NCBI RefSeq assembly: GCF_000308535.1
Contig: NZ_BAFW01000012.1
Span: 23,057 to 87,056, forward strand
Length of the DNA stretch: 64,000 nt
Direction of reading: 5' to 3'
Source of the DNA: Nocardia cerradoensis NBRC 101014
GTDB lineage: Bacteria > Actinomycetota > Actinomycetes > Mycobacteriales > Mycobacteriaceae
Position 1 is the first letter of the stretch; each line of letters opens with the position of its first letter. Under the pieces are notes generated by a model. The model saw only the letters and a program-made list of their open reading frames with translations, did no database searches and had not been told where the DNA came from. The translations under genes and the position numbers were made by a program. Shown one piece after another: positions 54,622 to 64,000 of the stretch.

Positions 54622-55611
54622 ATGAGTGTGAGCGTGCAGGTGCCGGACTGGACCACCGAATTGGCCCCAGCGACCGCGGCGAAGATCGTGGACCTGGTGG
54701 AACGCGCGAATGCCGCCGACGCCGTCGCGCCGATCTCCGAACAAGCGGTGCTCTCGGTGACCGCATCCGGGCCGGCCGGACACGACAGTGCCGATGCCGG
54801 TACCGATGCGCCGGTCGGACGCACGCGACACCTCGCCGTCGAGCGCGACGGCGAACTCGTCGCGTACGCGAATCTCGTTCCCGCGCACGGTGATCACCCG
54901 GCGATGGCCGAGGCCGTCGTGGATCCGCGGGTGCGCGGACGCGGGATCGGCGCGACGCTCGTCGCCGCGGCCCTCGAAGCGGGTGGCCCGGGCGCCCGGA
55001 TCTGGGCGCACGGCAATCTGGCGCCGGCGCGGGCCGTCGCGGGGCGGCTCGGACTGACCGTCGCGCGGGAGCTGTGGCAGATGCGACGGGCCCTGACGCA
55101 GGCTCCGGACGGCGATCAGGCAACCATCGAGCTACCGGAATTGAAGGTGCCCGCCGACATCGTGCTGCGCACCTATGCCGGGCCCGCCGACGACGCGGAG
55201 ATCTTGCGGGTCAACAACGCCGCCTTCGACTGGCATCCCGAACAGGGCGGCTGGACCGAGGCCGAGATCGCGGTCCGGCGGGCGGCGCCCTGGTTCGACC
55301 CGAAGGGTCTGTTCATCGCCGCCGATCCCGCGGACCCCACACATATCCTGGGCTTTCACTGGACCAAGGTGCACGAACCGGACGAAACCTCCGACGCGGT
55401 CGGTGAGGTCTACGTGGTGGCCATCGACCCGGCAGCTCAGGGCCGCGGTCTGGGGCGGGTACTCACCCTCGCGGGCCTGCACTACCTGCGTGATCGGGGT
55501 CTCGGCGCGGTGATCCTCTACACCGAGGCCGACAACACCGCGGCCGTGCACACCTACACCCGTCTCGGGTTCGAGACGGCCCATATCGACGCCGCCTACA
55601 CCGCCCGGTGA
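54622..55611 (+). CDS. mshD: Mycothiol synthase
   Basis: A 329-residue protein with two GNAT domains in tandem: the first with VDPRVRGRGIGATLV, the second with VVAIDPAAQGRGLGRVLT and YTEADNTAAVHTYTRLGF. It acetylates Cys-GlcN-Ins, the last step of mycothiol synthesis, using the second domain. Length is near the M. tuberculosis enzyme (315 aa). ATG 54622 or GTG 54628 are both possible; GAGCGAGGG fits the latter better. The 210-bp gap after glnR shows nothing specific. Confidence 0.93.
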   Translation: MSVSVQVPDWTTELAPATAAKIVDLVERANAADAVAPISEQAVLSVTASGPAGHDSADAGTDAPVGRTRHLAVERDGELVAYANLVPAHGDHPAMAEAVVDPRVRGRGIGATLVAAALEAGGPGARIWAHGNLAPARAVAGRLGLTVARELWQMRRALTQAPDGDQATIELPELKVPADIVLRTYAGPADDAEILRVNNAAFDWHPEQGGWTEAEIAVRRAAPWFDPKGLFIAADPADPTHILGFHWTKVHEPDETSDAVGEVYVVAIDPAAQGRGLGRVLTLAGLHYLRDRGLGAVILYTEADNTAAVHTYTRLGFETAHIDAAYTAR

Positions 55612-55670
55612 TGCGCCCGCAGTAACGCTGCGGCAAATCTCACAGGTTTGAACCGCAATCGCGCCGGGTT

Positions 55671-55692
55671 GTTCACTCTGCGTTCACTTGCC
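55671..55692 (+). promoter_or_regulatory. Pho-box-like direct repeat before pstS
   Basis: GTTCACTCTGC and GTTCACTTGCC are two 11-nt direct repeats without gap. This is the form of actinobacterial PhoP/RegX3 phosphate boxes (GTTCAC units at 11-nt period). It lies 148 bp before the pstS start; a further GTCAACC follows at 55704. Confidence 0.7.
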
Positions 55693-55839
55693 CAGGTCCC
55701 GCTGTCAACCGGACGAATCTACTTTGATCGTGGGCGGCATTCGCTGCTCGGTGCGCAAGTTCTCTGCGAACGGCCACCCACTGGACTCGTCCGGTCGTTG
55801 AGGGATCGGACGCGTACGAAGCGTTTCCCGGAGGAACAG

Positions 55840-56952
55840 GTGAATTTCAAGCGCAGCGGCGCTCTCCTCGGCGTGCTGGCGGCAGCCGGCACTCTGACAC
55901 TGACTGCCTGTGGTAGCGACGACAACTCGTCCGCGACCGGTAACACCAGCAAGGTCGATGTGGCCTGCGGTGGCAAGAAGGCTCTGAAGGCCAGCGGATC
56001 CTCCGCTCAGAAGAACGCGATGGACCGTTTCATCGCCGCCTACGAGCAGAACTGCGACGGCGCGAAGCTGGACTACACCTCCAGCGGCTCCGGCGCCGGC
56101 GTGAACGAGTTCGTCGGTGGCCAGACCGATTTCGGTGGTTCGGACTCGGCTCTGGACCCGAAGAAGGACGAGCCGAAGAAGGCCGCCGACCGCTGTGGCG
56201 CACCGGCCTGGAACCTGCCGACGGTCTTCGGTCCGATCGCCGTCACCTACAACCTCGACGGTGTCACCAACCTGACCCTCGACGGCCCGACCGCGGCGAA
56301 GATCTTCAACGGCACCATCACCAAGTGGGACGACCCGGCGATCAAGGGCCTGAACCAGGGCGTGAACCTGCCGTCGGACCCGATCCACGTGATCTTCCGC
56401 AGTGACGAGTCGGGCACCACCGACAACTTCCAGCGCTACCTCGACGCCGCCTCCAACGGCGCGTGGGGCAAGGGTGCGGGCAAGGCGTTCGCCGGCGGTG
56501 TCGGCGAGGGCGCGAAGGGCAACGAGGGCACCTCGGCCGCCATCAAGAGCACCAAGGGCTCCATCACGTACAACGAGTGGTCCTTCGCGCGGTCGCAGAA
56601 CCTGTCCACCGCGCAGATCATCACCGACGCCGCCGTGAAGCCGGTGGCGCTGAACGCGGAGTCGGCCGGTAAGGCCATCGCCTCGGCGAAGATCGTCGGC
56701 CAGGGCAACGACCTGATCATCGACACCAACTCGTTCTACAAGCCGACCGATCCGGGCGCCTACCCGATCATGCTGGCCACCTACGAGATCGTGTGCTCGA
56801 AGTACGCCGACGCCGACACCGGCAAGGCCGTCAAGGCGTTCCTGACCTCGGCGATCACCAACGGTCAGAACGGCCTCGAGGACTCCGGTTACGTGCCGAT
56901 CCCGGATGCGTTCAAGACCAAGCTGACCACCGCGATCAACGCCATCTCCTGA
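55840..56952 (+). CDS. pstS: Phosphate-binding lipoprotein PstS
   Basis: A 370-residue lipoprotein that captures phosphate outside the membrane for PstCAB. Lipobox LTAC with Cys24 after a basic, hydrophobic signal ([19 protein letters not shown]). Phosphate-binding motifs are [37 protein letters not shown] and [15 protein letters not shown] 55840 follows GGAGG at 5 nt; frames upstream are not part of the protein. Confidence 0.95.
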   Translation: MNFKRSGALLGVLAAAGTLTLTACGSDDNSSATGNTSKVDVACGGKKALKASGSSAQKNAMDRFIAAYEQNCDGAKLDYTSSGSGAGVNEFVGGQTDFGGSDSALDPKKDEPKKAADRCGAPAWNLPTVFGPIAVTYNLDGVTNLTLDGPTAAKIFNGTITKWDDPAIKGLNQGVNLPSDPIHVIFRSDESGTTDNFQRYLDAASNGAWGKGAGKAFAGGVGEGAKGNEGTSAAIKSTKGSITYNEWSFARSQNLSTAQIITDAAVKPVALNAESAGKAIASAKIVGQGNDLIIDTNSFYKPTDPGAYPIMLATYEIVCSKYADADTGKAVKAFLTSAITNGQNGLEDSGYVPIPDAFKTKLTTAINAIS

Positions 56953-56963
56953 TTGCGAAACCC

Positions 56964-58028
56964 ATGACCGTCCACGACGAAGTCACCGCCGCGGGCCAGT
57001 CGGATTCGACCGGCCCGCGGTCGGGCAATGAAGTCCCGCCGGGAGATACTTCCTCCATGCCGAGTGAGTCGAGCACCAAGCCGGCCGGTCGCAACGCCGG
57101 CGGCCACGGCCGCCGTGGGGAGACCGTTTTCCGTTCCCTGGCCACGGCCGCCGGGGCGACGATCGTCGCGGCGATCGCGCTCATCGCGCTGTTTCTGCTG
57201 ATTCGCGCGGTGCCGTCGGTGGCGGCGAACAAGGCGAACTTCTTCACCAGCGCCGAGTTCAACGTCACCAATGCCGACAACATGCACTTCGGCATCCGCG
57301 ATCTGTTCATGGTCACGGTGCTGAGTTCGCTGCTGGCACTGCTGATCGCCGTGCCGCTCGGTGTCGGTATCGCGTTGTTCCTGACGCAGTACGCGCCGAA
57401 GGTGTTGTCGCGTCCGTTCGCGATGCTGGTCGATCTGCTCGCGGCGGTGCCTTCGATCGTGTTCGGTCTGTGGGGTTTCCTGGTGCTGGCCGAGAAGCTG
57501 GCACCCTTCGAACAATTCCTGAACGACAAATTGGGCTGGTTCTTCCTGTTCAAGGAAGGCAATGTCTCCATCAGCGGCGGTGGCACGATCTTCACCGCCG
57601 GTGTCGTGCTCGCGGTGATGATCCTGCCGATCATCACCTCGGTCAGCCGCGAGGTCTTCCACCTGACTCCTCGGGCGCACATCGAGGCCGCACAGGCCCT
57701 GGGCGCCACCAAATGGGAGGTGGTGCGGATGACCGTGCTGCCGTACGGCCGCAGCGGTGTGATCGCCGGTTCCATGCTGGGCCTCGGCCGCGCGCTCGGT
57801 GAAACCATCGCGGTGCTGATCGTGCTGCGTACCGCCGCGACCCCCGGCCACTGGTCGCTGTTCGACGGCGGTTACACCTTCGCCTCCAAGATCGCCTCGG
57901 CCGCTTCGGAATTCAGCCAGGCGCTGCCCACCGGCGCCTACATCGCGGCGGGCTTCGTCCTGTTCGCGCTGACCTTCATCGTCAATGCCCTGGCTCGGAT
58001 CGCCGCCGGCGGGAAGGTGAACGGGTGA
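56964..58028 (+). CDS. pstC: Phosphate ABC transporter permease PstC
   Basis: A 354-residue permease. Polar N-terminus of about 60 residues, six TM segments, and the permease EAA-like loop [23 protein letters not shown] 56964 is 11 nt after pstS but lacks a ribosome site; ATG 57057 gives a 323-residue form closer to family length. The stop overlaps pstA. Confidence 0.92.
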   Translation: MTVHDEVTAAGQSDSTGPRSGNEVPPGDTSSMPSESSTKPAGRNAGGHGRRGETVFRSLATAAGATIVAAIALIALFLLIRAVPSVAANKANFFTSAEFNVTNADNMHFGIRDLFMVTVLSSLLALLIAVPLGVGIALFLTQYAPKVLSRPFAMLVDLLAAVPSIVFGLWGFLVLAEKLAPFEQFLNDKLGWFFLFKEGNVSISGGGTIFTAGVVLAVMILPIITSVSREVFHLTPRAHIEAAQALGATKWEVVRMTVLPYGRSGVIAGSMLGLGRALGETIAVLIVLRTAATPGHWSLFDGGYTFASKIASAASEFSQALPTGAYIAAGFVLFALTFIVNALARIAAGGKVNG

Positions 58029-58927
58029 TGACCACCACGTTGGACAAGCCGATCAAGGCGCCCACGTTCCGCCACGTGAGCCTGGGCCGCAAGGTCCGCA
58101 ACAATGTCGCCACCTCGGTCATGTGGCTGTGCTTCGGTATCGCGCTGGTGCCGCTGGGCTGGGTGCTGATCCTGGTGCTCAACAAGGGTTTCCACGCGAT
58201 CGTCAGCAGCGGCTGGTGGTCCAAGTCGCAGAAGGGCGTGCTGCCCGACCAGTTCGCGGGCGGTGTGTATCACGCGATCTACGGAACGATCGTGCAGTCG
58301 GCGGTCGCCGCGGTGATCGCGGTGCCGCTGGGCATCATGGCCGCGGTCTACCTGGTCGAATACGGTCGGGGCTGGCTGGCGAAGACGACCACCTTCATGG
58401 TCGACATCCTCGCCGGTGTGCCCTCGATCGTGGCCGCGCTGTTCGTCTTCGCGCTGTGGATCGCGACCTTCGGTTTCCCGCAGTCGGCCTTCGCGGTGTC
58501 GCTGGCTCTGGTGCTGCTGATGTTGCCCGTCGTGGTGCGCAGTACCGAGGAAATGCTCAAACTCGTGCCCGACGAATTGCGCGAGGCCTCGTACGCGCTG
58601 GGCATTCCGAAATGGAAGACGATCCTGCGGATCGTCGTGCCGACCGCTCTGCCCGGCATGATCAGCGGTATGTTGCTCGCGGTCGCCCGCGTCATGGGCG
58701 AAACCGCGCCGGTGCTGGTCCTCGTCGGCTATTCGAAGTCGATCAACACCAACATCTTCAACGGAAATATGGCGTCGCTGCCATTGATGATCTACCAGGA
58801 ACTGGCCAACCCGGAAGCGGCCGGCCGGATGCGAGTGTGGGGCGCGTCGCTGACGCTGATCCTGATCATCGCCCTGCTGTACATCGGCGCGGCCGTGGTC
58901 AACAAACTGCTCACGCGGAATCGATAG
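58028..58927 (+). CDS. pstA: Phosphate ABC transporter permease PstA
   Basis: A 299-residue permease with six TM segments and the coupling loop [21 protein letters not shown]. Partners PstC in the channel. ATG 58028 lies in the pstC stop (GTGATG); GTG 58025 is an alternative. Confidence 0.94.
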   Translation: MTTTLDKPIKAPTFRHVSLGRKVRNNVATSVMWLCFGIALVPLGWVLILVLNKGFHAIVSSGWWSKSQKGVLPDQFAGGVYHAIYGTIVQSAVAAVIAVPLGIMAAVYLVEYGRGWLAKTTTFMVDILAGVPSIVAALFVFALWIATFGFPQSAFAVSLALVLLMLPVVVRSTEEMLKLVPDELREASYALGIPKWKTILRIVVPTALPGMISGMLLAVARVMGETAPVLVLVGYSKSINTNIFNGNMASLPLMIYQELANPEAAGRMRVWGASLTLILIIALLYIGAAVVNKLLTRNR

Positions 58928-58946
58928 AAGCGAACGGAATACGACA

Positions 58947-59723
58947 ATGGCCAAGCGGATCGACGTCAAAGATCTCAACATCTACTACGGCAAATTCCAC
59001 GCCGTATCCGATGTGTCGCTGACCGTATTGCCGCGCAGCGTCACCGCGTTCATCGGTCCGTCCGGTTGCGGTAAGTCGACGGTGCTGCGTTCGCTCAACC
59101 GCATGCACGAGGTGACGCCGAATGCCCGCGTCGAGGGCGCGGTGCTGCTCGACGGTGAGGACATCTACGGCTCCGCGGTCGACCCGGTCGGCGTGCGGCG
59201 CACCATCGGCATGGTGTTCCAGCGGCCGAACCCGTTCCCCACCATGTCGATTCGCGACAACGTGGTGGCCGGGCTGAAGCTGCAGGGTGTGCGCAACCGC
59301 AAGGAGCTCGACGAGGTCGCCGAGCGCTCGCTGCGCGGCGCCAACCTGTGGAACGAGGTGAAGGATCGCCTCGACAAGCCGGGCGGTGGCCTGTCCGGCG
59401 GTCAGCAGCAGCGGCTGTGCATCGCCCGCGCGATCGCGGTCTCACCCGACGTGCTGCTGATGGACGAGCCGTGTTCGGCGCTGGACCCCATCTCCACGCT
59501 GGCGATCGAGGATCTGATCTCCGAGCTGAAGAAGGAGTACACGATCGTCATCGTCACCCACAACATGCAGCAGGCCGCGCGGGTGAGTGACCAGACGGCG
59601 TTCTTCAACCTGGAGGCCCAGGGCAAGCCCGGCAAGCTCATCGAAATCGACGAGACCGAGCGGATCTTCTCCAACCCCACACAGAAGGCGACGGAGGACT
59701 ACATCTCCGGCCGCTTCGGATAA
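58947..59723 (+). CDS. pstB: Phosphate ABC transporter ATPase PstB (PhoT)
   Basis: A 258-residue ATPase that drives phosphate uptake. Walker [11 protein letters not shown]-loop [12 protein letters not shown], signature [13 protein letters not shown], Walker [14 protein letters not shown], switch His in [11 protein letters not shown]. Corresponds to phoT (Rv0820) by position. Last gene of the pst operon. Confidence 0.96.
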   Translation: MAKRIDVKDLNIYYGKFHAVSDVSLTVLPRSVTAFIGPSGCGKSTVLRSLNRMHEVTPNARVEGAVLLDGEDIYGSAVDPVGVRRTIGMVFQRPNPFPTMSIRDNVVAGLKLQGVRNRKELDEVAERSLRGANLWNEVKDRLDKPGGGLSGGQQQRLCIARAIAVSPDVLLMDEPCSALDPISTLAIEDLISELKKEYTIVIVTHNMQQAARVSDQTAFFNLEAQGKPGKLIEIDETERIFSNPTQKATEDYISGRFG

Positions 59724-59753
59724 CTCGGAGGCCGAGCAGCCGTCGAGGTTTCG

Positions 59754-59783
59754 AAACCCCGTCCCTGGTGGGGCGGGGTTTTT
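59754..59783 (+). terminator. Rho-independent terminator of the pst operon
   Basis: AAACCCCGTCCC, a 4-base loop, GGGGCGGGGTTT then TT: twelve pairs (one G-T) and a run of five T. It starts 31 bp after pstB. Confidence 0.92.
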
Positions 59784-59880
59784 CTGTGGCACCCAGCCGG
59801 GACGCTATGGCGTATATCACAGCGCGTGCCGGGATGTGTGCTCGCTCATCTCATACCGCAGTCGGTTGTCTGACACTCTT

Positions 59881-59893
59881 GGTAACAGTTACC
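59881..59893. promoter_or_regulatory. Palindrome before the DHA2 exporter gene
   Basis: GGTAAC-A-GTTACC, a perfect 13-bp palindrome 42 bp before the ATG; CGATCG follows at 59911. Probably an operator for a regulator not in this window. Confidence 0.5.
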
Positions 59894-59934
59894 TTCCTCC
59901 TGAACTAAACCGATCGTTATAGTCAGGAGGCGGG

Positions 59935-61575
59935 ATGTCGGTGTCAACGGCGAGACCAGTAGCCCAGCAGGGGATTCCGATCGCGACGCGGATGCGGATC
60001 TTCGCACTGATCGCGATCTGTCTGGCCGAACTGCTGGTCGTACTGGACAACACGCTGGTCAATGTGGCTCTGCCGTCGATGGCGGTGCAATTGCAGGCCC
60101 GGATGAGCGGCCTGCAGTGGATCGTGGACGCGTTCACCCTGGCGTTCGCCGGGCTGCTGCTGCCGCTCGGCCATCTGGGCGACCGCTACGGCCGCCGTCG
60201 GCTGATGATCATCGGCCTGGCGGGGGTGGCCGTCATGTCGGCCGCCGGTGCCATGTCCTCGGGCCTCGGCCAGGTGATCGCCGCGCGCGCCGGCATGGGG
60301 GTCTTCGCCGCCGCGGTCTTCCCGGCGACGCTGGCGTTGATCATCAACCTGTTCCCGGAGACGCGTGCCCGGGCCGCGGCCATCGCATTGTGGACCGCCA
60401 TGGCCGGTATCGCGGTGGCGATCGGGCCGGTGACCGGCGGCTGGCTGCTCGAATACTTCAGCTGGCATGCCGTGTTCTGGATCAATGTGCCGATCGCGGC
60501 GATCACGATCGCGGCCGTGCTCGTCGTCGTCCCGGAATCGCGGGCCTGCCACAGCGGCCGGCTCGACGTGCTCGGCATCGGCCTCTCGCTGGTGGCGGTC
60601 ACGACGCTGGTGTGGACGATCATCGAGGCGCCGAAGCACGGCTGGCTGTCGGGGCGCAGCGTCGGTGGTTATGCGCTCTCGCTGATTCTGCTTGCGCTGT
60701 ACGTGATCTGGGAGTTGCGGGTCGAATCACCGGTGCTGAACATGCGGCTGTTCCGGATCCGGCGCTTCTCGATTCCGGCCCTGGCGATCACCGTCTCCTA
60801 CTTCTGCGCCTTCGGATTCCTGTTCCTGATCACCCAGTACTTCCAGGGTGTGAAGGAATTGAGTGCCCTCGAATTCGGCATCCATTCTTTGCCTTTCGCG
60901 GCGGCGGTGGGCCTCGGTGCGCCCCTGGCAACGCTGGCCGCGCAGCGCATCGGCACCACCGCCACCGTGGTGTGCGGTCTGCTCCTGCTGGCCGCGGGGA
61001 TGTTCCTCGCGGGCCGGGTGACCGTCGAAACACCTTATCTGGGAACGGTTCTGGTCTCGATGGTGCTGATGGGCATCGGCTTCGGCGTCGTGCAGGGGCC
61101 GGCCACGGAATCCATCATGGGCGCGGTCCCGATCGAGGAGGCGGGCGCCGGATCGGCGGTCAACGACACCACCCGCGAGGTGGGCGGCACCCTCGGCGTC
61201 GCCGTCCTCGGCTCGATCATGACCTCCGTCTACACCGGCCGGGTCGGCGCCCGCATCGATGCGATCCCGGACGCGATCATGGATCCGACCCAGAAGAGCC
61301 TGGCCCGCGACACCCCGATCAGCGTGCTGGCGATCGTCGAGGCGCCGATCAGCCCGTTCTTCGCCGGCGCGAAAGCCGATCTGGTGCATGCCATGAAGGT
61401 GGCCGCCCTCGCGGGCTCGACGGCCGCATCCTGGGCGGCGGTCGGCGCACTGCTGGTCTGCGCGGCGCTCGTCGCGACGCTGTTGCCCTGGAAGCCTCGG
61501 CTCGGCGCATCGCTACTGCTGGGCCGAACCGCGGAGGTCACCCCAGCGAAAGCCGAAACCGTCAGCCGCACATAA
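59935..61575 (+). CDS. MFS exporter, DHA2 (14-TM) family
   Basis: A 546-residue proton-driven drug exporter. Motif A GHLGDRYGRRRLMIIG, motif C region GIAVAIGPVTGGWLLEYFSW, and motif D1 LDNTLVNVALPSM are typical of EmrB/QacA-like transporters; about 14 TM segments are seen. AGGAGG lies before ATG 59935. No partner regulator is adjacent. Substrate unknown. Confidence 0.88.
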   Translation: MSVSTARPVAQQGIPIATRMRIFALIAICLAELLVVLDNTLVNVALPSMAVQLQARMSGLQWIVDAFTLAFAGLLLPLGHLGDRYGRRRLMIIGLAGVAVMSAAGAMSSGLGQVIAARAGMGVFAAAVFPATLALIINLFPETRARAAAIALWTAMAGIAVAIGPVTGGWLLEYFSWHAVFWINVPIAAITIAAVLVVVPESRACHSGRLDVLGIGLSLVAVTTLVWTIIEAPKHGWLSGRSVGGYALSLILLALYVIWELRVESPVLNMRLFRIRRFSIPALAITVSYFCAFGFLFLITQYFQGVKELSALEFGIHSLPFAAAVGLGAPLATLAAQRIGTTATVVCGLLLLAAGMFLAGRVTVETPYLGTVLVSMVLMGIGFGVVQGPATESIMGAVPIEEAGAGSAVNDTTREVGGTLGVAVLGSIMTSVYTGRVGARIDAIPDAIMDPTQKSLARDTPISVLAIVEAPISPFFAGAKADLVHAMKVAALAGSTAASWAAVGALLVCAALVATLLPWKPRLGASLLLGRTAEVTPAKAETVSRT

Positions 61576-61580
61576 CAGCT

Positions 61581-61611
61581 CGCTGCCCGTCCGCGTGCCG
61601 GACGGGCAGCG
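61581..61611. terminator. Hairpin after the exporter gene
   Basis: CGCTGCCCGTCC, a 7-base loop, GGACGGGCAGCG: twelve perfect pairs, 6 bp beyond the exporter stop. Confidence 0.75.
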
Positions 61612-61650
61612 CCTCTCCGTATCCGGCCTCCGCCCGGATACGGAGAGGCG
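61610..61650. terminator. Long hairpin before the phoU stop
   Basis: A 17-bp perfect stem from CGCCTCTCC to GGAGAGGCG with a 7-base loop. It abuts the first hairpin and lies 8 bp from the phoU stop, so it can end minus-strand transcripts. Confidence 0.75.
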
Positions 61651-61658
61651 GAACAGGC

Positions 61659-62330
61659 TCAGATCTTCTCGGTTTCGGAGTCGGGGTCGGGCGGCAGTAC
61701 ACCGGTCACGAGGAAGACGACCCGGCGGCCGATCTCCACCGCATGGTCGGCGAAGCGTTCGTAGTAGCGGCCCAGCAGCGTGACATCGACGGCGGCGGCC
61801 ACGCCGTACTTCCATTCCCGGTCCATCAGCAGCGAGAACAGGTGGCGATGCAGATCGTCCATCGCCTCGTCGTCCTCGTTGAGCTGCGCGGCCCGCTCCG
61901 GATCGCGCGTCTCCAGGACCTCCTTGGCGGCGGCACCCATATTCACCGCGATGCGGCCCATCTCGGCGAAGTAACCGTTCACCGATTCCGGGAGCGCGTG
62001 GTTCGGGTGCCGGCGGCGGGCCACCTTGGCCACATGCAGCGCCAGCGCACCCATCCGATTCACATCGGAGACGATCTGGATGGCGCTCACCACCTGCCGC
62101 AGGTCGCCGGCCACGGGCGCCTGCAGCGCCAGCAGTGCGAACGCCTTCTCCTCGGCCTGCGCGATCATCTCGGCGATCCGGTCGTACTCGGTGATCACCT
62201 GTTCGGCCAGCGAGATGTCGGCCTGCAGCAGCGACTGGGTCGCCTGCTCCATGGCCGAACCGGCCAATCCGGCCATCTCACCCAGAAGATCGGCGAGTTC
62301 GGCCATTTGTTCGTTGTAGATGACACGCAT
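61659..62330 (-). CDS. phoY2: Phosphate signalling protein PhoU/PhoY2
   Basis: A 223-residue PhoU-family protein with two three-helix bundles. The metal-binding acidic motifs of the family are reflected in [16 protein letters not shown] and [16 protein letters not shown]. It links the Pst transporter to a histidine kinase and prevents phosphate over-response; in mycobacteria it also affects persistence. Convergent with the exporter gene, as Rv0821c is close to phoT. ATG 62330. Confidence 0.93.
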   Translation of the reverse strand: MRVIYNEQMAELADLLGEMAGLAGSAMEQATQSLLQADISLAEQVITEYDRIAEMIAQAEEKAFALLALQAPVAGDLRQVVSAIQIVSDVNRMGALALHVAKVARRRHPNHALPESVNGYFAEMGRIAVNMGAAAKEVLETRDPERAAQLNEDDEAMDDLHRHLFSLLMDREWKYGVAAAVDVTLLGRYYERFADHAVEIGRRVVFLVTGVLPPDPDSETEKI

Positions 62331-62427
62331 GAAACCAAAGACTAGTTCCCGGCTCTGACCAAGTCACGAACGGTGGGTGAATCGTCGGTGCCGGGCAGAC
62401 CGGGGTGTCGTCGCAGGTGAGCGCGGC

Positions 62428-64000
62428 TCACTTGCAGAGGTCGTCGCCCGCGTTGACGTGCTCGAGGTCGGAGGGGAGTGTGACCGGCGTCGCGGCGGCA
62501 TCGGTGGCTCCGGCCGGGGCGGGAACCGGCGACCCGAACGCGGTCGGCGTGCCGACGGTGCCGGAGAAGTCCGCGCCGAGAGCCACCTCCACGATGCTGC
62601 CCAGATTCGATGCCACGGCCAGTTTCGCGCCCGGCAACGCCGAGGCCACCGTCGCGGCTTCGGCCTCGTGACCGGCCGAATAGCGGACCGTCGTGTTGTC
62701 GATCGTGCCGCCGGAGTAGTTGCCGACGTTGTAGATCTGGAAACCGTCGGCGGCGAACCTGGTCGCCGCCGTACTCGCCACGCCGGTCACCCCGGAACCG
62801 TTGGAGACCTGCACCGACACCGTGTTCGGATCCACGGCGGTCAGCTGCGGCGGGGCCGGAGCCGGAGCGGACTTCGACGGCTCCGGCGCCTTCTTCTCGC
62901 CCGGCAGCGGCTGGTCGTCGATGATCGCCTGGAAGATCGCCTTGATATCCGATTCGCGCGGAATCTCGTTGCCGTAGGAGGTGGTGCCCGCGGTCGGCAC
63001 GGTCAGGAACGTGATCGCGCCCGCGCTCACCTTCTGCAGCGAGCGGCCCAGCATCAGCAGATCCTTGGTGTTGACGTTGTCCATGAAGGCATGGCTGCTG
63101 AACGCGCTGATGAAGCCGTTGAGCTTGCCGATGTCGAAGAGCACCTTCGAGGACAGGGCACTGCGCAGCAGCGAGGACAGAAACAGCTGCTGGCGGTGGA
63201 TGCGGTCGTAGTCGCTGCGCTCCTCGCCCTGGACGTGGCGGGCACGGACGTAGTCCAGCGCGGTCGGGCCGTTGAGGATCTGGCGGCCCGGATTCGGCAG
63301 CACCGTGCCGAGCTCCTCGTCGACCAGCGGCCGGTTGGTGCACACCTCGACACCGCCGATGGTGTCGACCATCGACTGGAAACCGCTGAAGTCGATGCCG
63401 ACGAAGTGGCTGATCTTCAGGCCGGACAGCCTCTGAATCACCTTGGTCAGGCATTTCGGCCCGCCGAGGGCGTAGGTCGCGTTGAGCTTGTCGCCGATCG
63501 CGGAGGGGAATTTCGCGTCGGTGTATTTGGCCTTGTCGTTGTCCCAGCCCTCGCATTCGGGACGGCTGACGTCGAGGTCGCGGGGGAACGAGACGGCCAC
63601 CACCCGGGACCGGTTGGCCGGAATGTGCACCAGCATCACCGTGTCGGACCGGGCGCCCTCGGCATCGGCGGTGGTGCCGGCGCCGAGCGAGCTGTCCACG
63701 CCGGCACGGGTATCGGTGCCGACGATGAGGAAGTTCTCGTCACCGGTCTGGCCGCCGGGGTCGATGATGTCGGCGGAATTCTCGTCCAGCGCCGACACCT
63801 GGGTGAAGCCGTTGTCGGTGGCGCGCAGGTAGTTCCAGCCGACACCGGTCATGACGAGTGCCAGTACCGCACACATCGACGTGGTCACCCGCGCCGCTAG
63901 CCGGACACGCCGGCGCCGGCGCTGCCGGCTCGCGGCCAGCCGCGACAACGGTGGCTTGCCGACCGGCTCGGGCGCGGCCGAAGCCGTTGCCTCCGTACCG
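62428..64000 (-). CDS. LytR-CpsA-Psr family protein (5' end outside window)
   Basis: At least 523 residues with the frame open to the window edge; the start is beyond 64000. A Pro/Ala-rich, Arg-rich cytoplasmic part precedes one TM helix (TTSMCAVLALVMTGVGWNYL). The LCP domain has IVGTDTRAG, VVAVSFPRDLDVSRP and ALDYVRARH with the conserved Arg residues. A C-terminal LytR_C domain follows (VSVQVSNGSGVTGVASTAA). LCP enzymes join polymers such as arabinogalactan to peptidoglycan. Position matches Rv0822c, which also has a long N-terminus. Confidence 0.88.
   Translation of the reverse strand, partial: GTEATASAAPEPVGKPPLSRLAASRQRRRRRVRLAARVTTSMCAVLALVMTGVGWNYLRATDNGFTQVSALDENSADIIDPGGQTGDENFLIVGTDTRAGVDSSLGAGTTADAEGARSDTVMLVHIPANRSRVVAVSFPRDLDVSRPECEGWDNDKAKYTDAKFPSAIGDKLNATYALGGPKCLTKVIQRLSGLKISHFVGIDFSGFQSMVDTIGGVEVCTNRPLVDEELGTVLPNPGRQILNGPTALDYVRARHVQGEERSDYDRIHRQQLFLSSLLRSALSSKVLFDIGKLNGFISAFSSHAFMDNVNTKDLLMLGRSLQKVSAGAITFLTVPTAGTTSYGNEIPRESDIKAIFQAIIDDQPLPGEKKAPEPSKSAPAPAPPQLTAVDPNTVSVQVSNGSGVTGVASTAATRFAADGFQIYNVGNYSGGTIDNTTVRYSAGHEAEAATVASALPGAKLAVASNLGSIVEVALGADFSGTVGTPTAFGSPVPAPAGATDAAATPVTLPSDLEHVNAGDDLCK

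Overview
This window is chromosomal DNA of a high-GC, mycolic-acid-containing actinobacterium, most likely a Nocardia or close relative (Nocardiaceae). Signs are frequent GTG starts, many starts that sit 7 nt after a -10-like hexamer (leaderless transcripts), a mycothiol gene (mshD), an antigen-85-like mycolyltransferase, a lipomannan elongation factor (lmeA), and gene order that follows the Mycobacterium tuberculosis stretch Rv0757 (phoP) to Rv0822c as I remember it. I see no tRNA, rRNA, insertion sequence, prophage or CRISPR array.

Layout. 1-2258: end of phoP, phoR and a HIT protein. 2355-8962: purD, an M23 peptidase, an AspB-like aminotransferase, a TetR regulator, purB and a second HIT protein. 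9081-17619: an inserted or rearranged block with a mycolyltransferase-like esterase, a DUF397 protein, a small hypothetical, ptrB, a DUF2334 protein, gadB, an M20 peptidase and a metallo-beta-lactamase-fold hydrolase. 17770-27884: purS-purQ, an amino-acid dehydrogenase with a divergent LysR regulator, an AmiC-like binding protein with a divergent MarR regulator, the M18 aminopeptidase pepC, a GT87 glycosyltransferase and purL. 27915-37268: YiaAB-like, alpha/beta hydrolase, CPBP protease, sterol-carrier-like and YhgE-like proteins, purF, a hydrolase-TetR operon and purM. 37565-41980: DUF3073, then asparaginase, MOSC and YgfZ-like genes as one minus-strand operon, and pabC. 42063-48693: cytochrome bd operon cydABDC behind a 20-bp perfect palindrome. 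48786-49005: a strongly folded region with a tiny ORF, a candidate structured RNA. 49047-53335: nitrobindin-like protein, a 31-residue membrane peptide, and a sulfur operon (DUF4395, thiosulfate sulfurtransferase, DUF1416) behind a polycysteine leader peptide, then thiX and lmeA. 53637-64000: glnR, mshD, the pstSCAB phosphate uptake operon with a Pho-box-like repeat, a DHA2 exporter, phoU/phoY2 and a 5'-truncated LytR-CpsA-Psr gene.

Themes. Six purine synthesis steps (purD, purB, purSQL, purF, purM) are scattered along the window; purC, which lies between purB and ptrB in M. tuberculosis, is absent from that place. Phosphate control brackets the window (PhoPR at one end, Pst and PhoU at the other), with nitrogen (GlnR) and sulfur (cysteine attenuator) control nearby. 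The most interesting items are regulatory: the polycysteine leader with its hairpin, the cydA palindrome over the start site, the TetR-type operator that fills a promoter spacer at 36003-36019, the folded RNA region at 48786-49005, and an orphan AmiC/MarR pair that resembles nitrile hydratase regulators without the enzyme genes.
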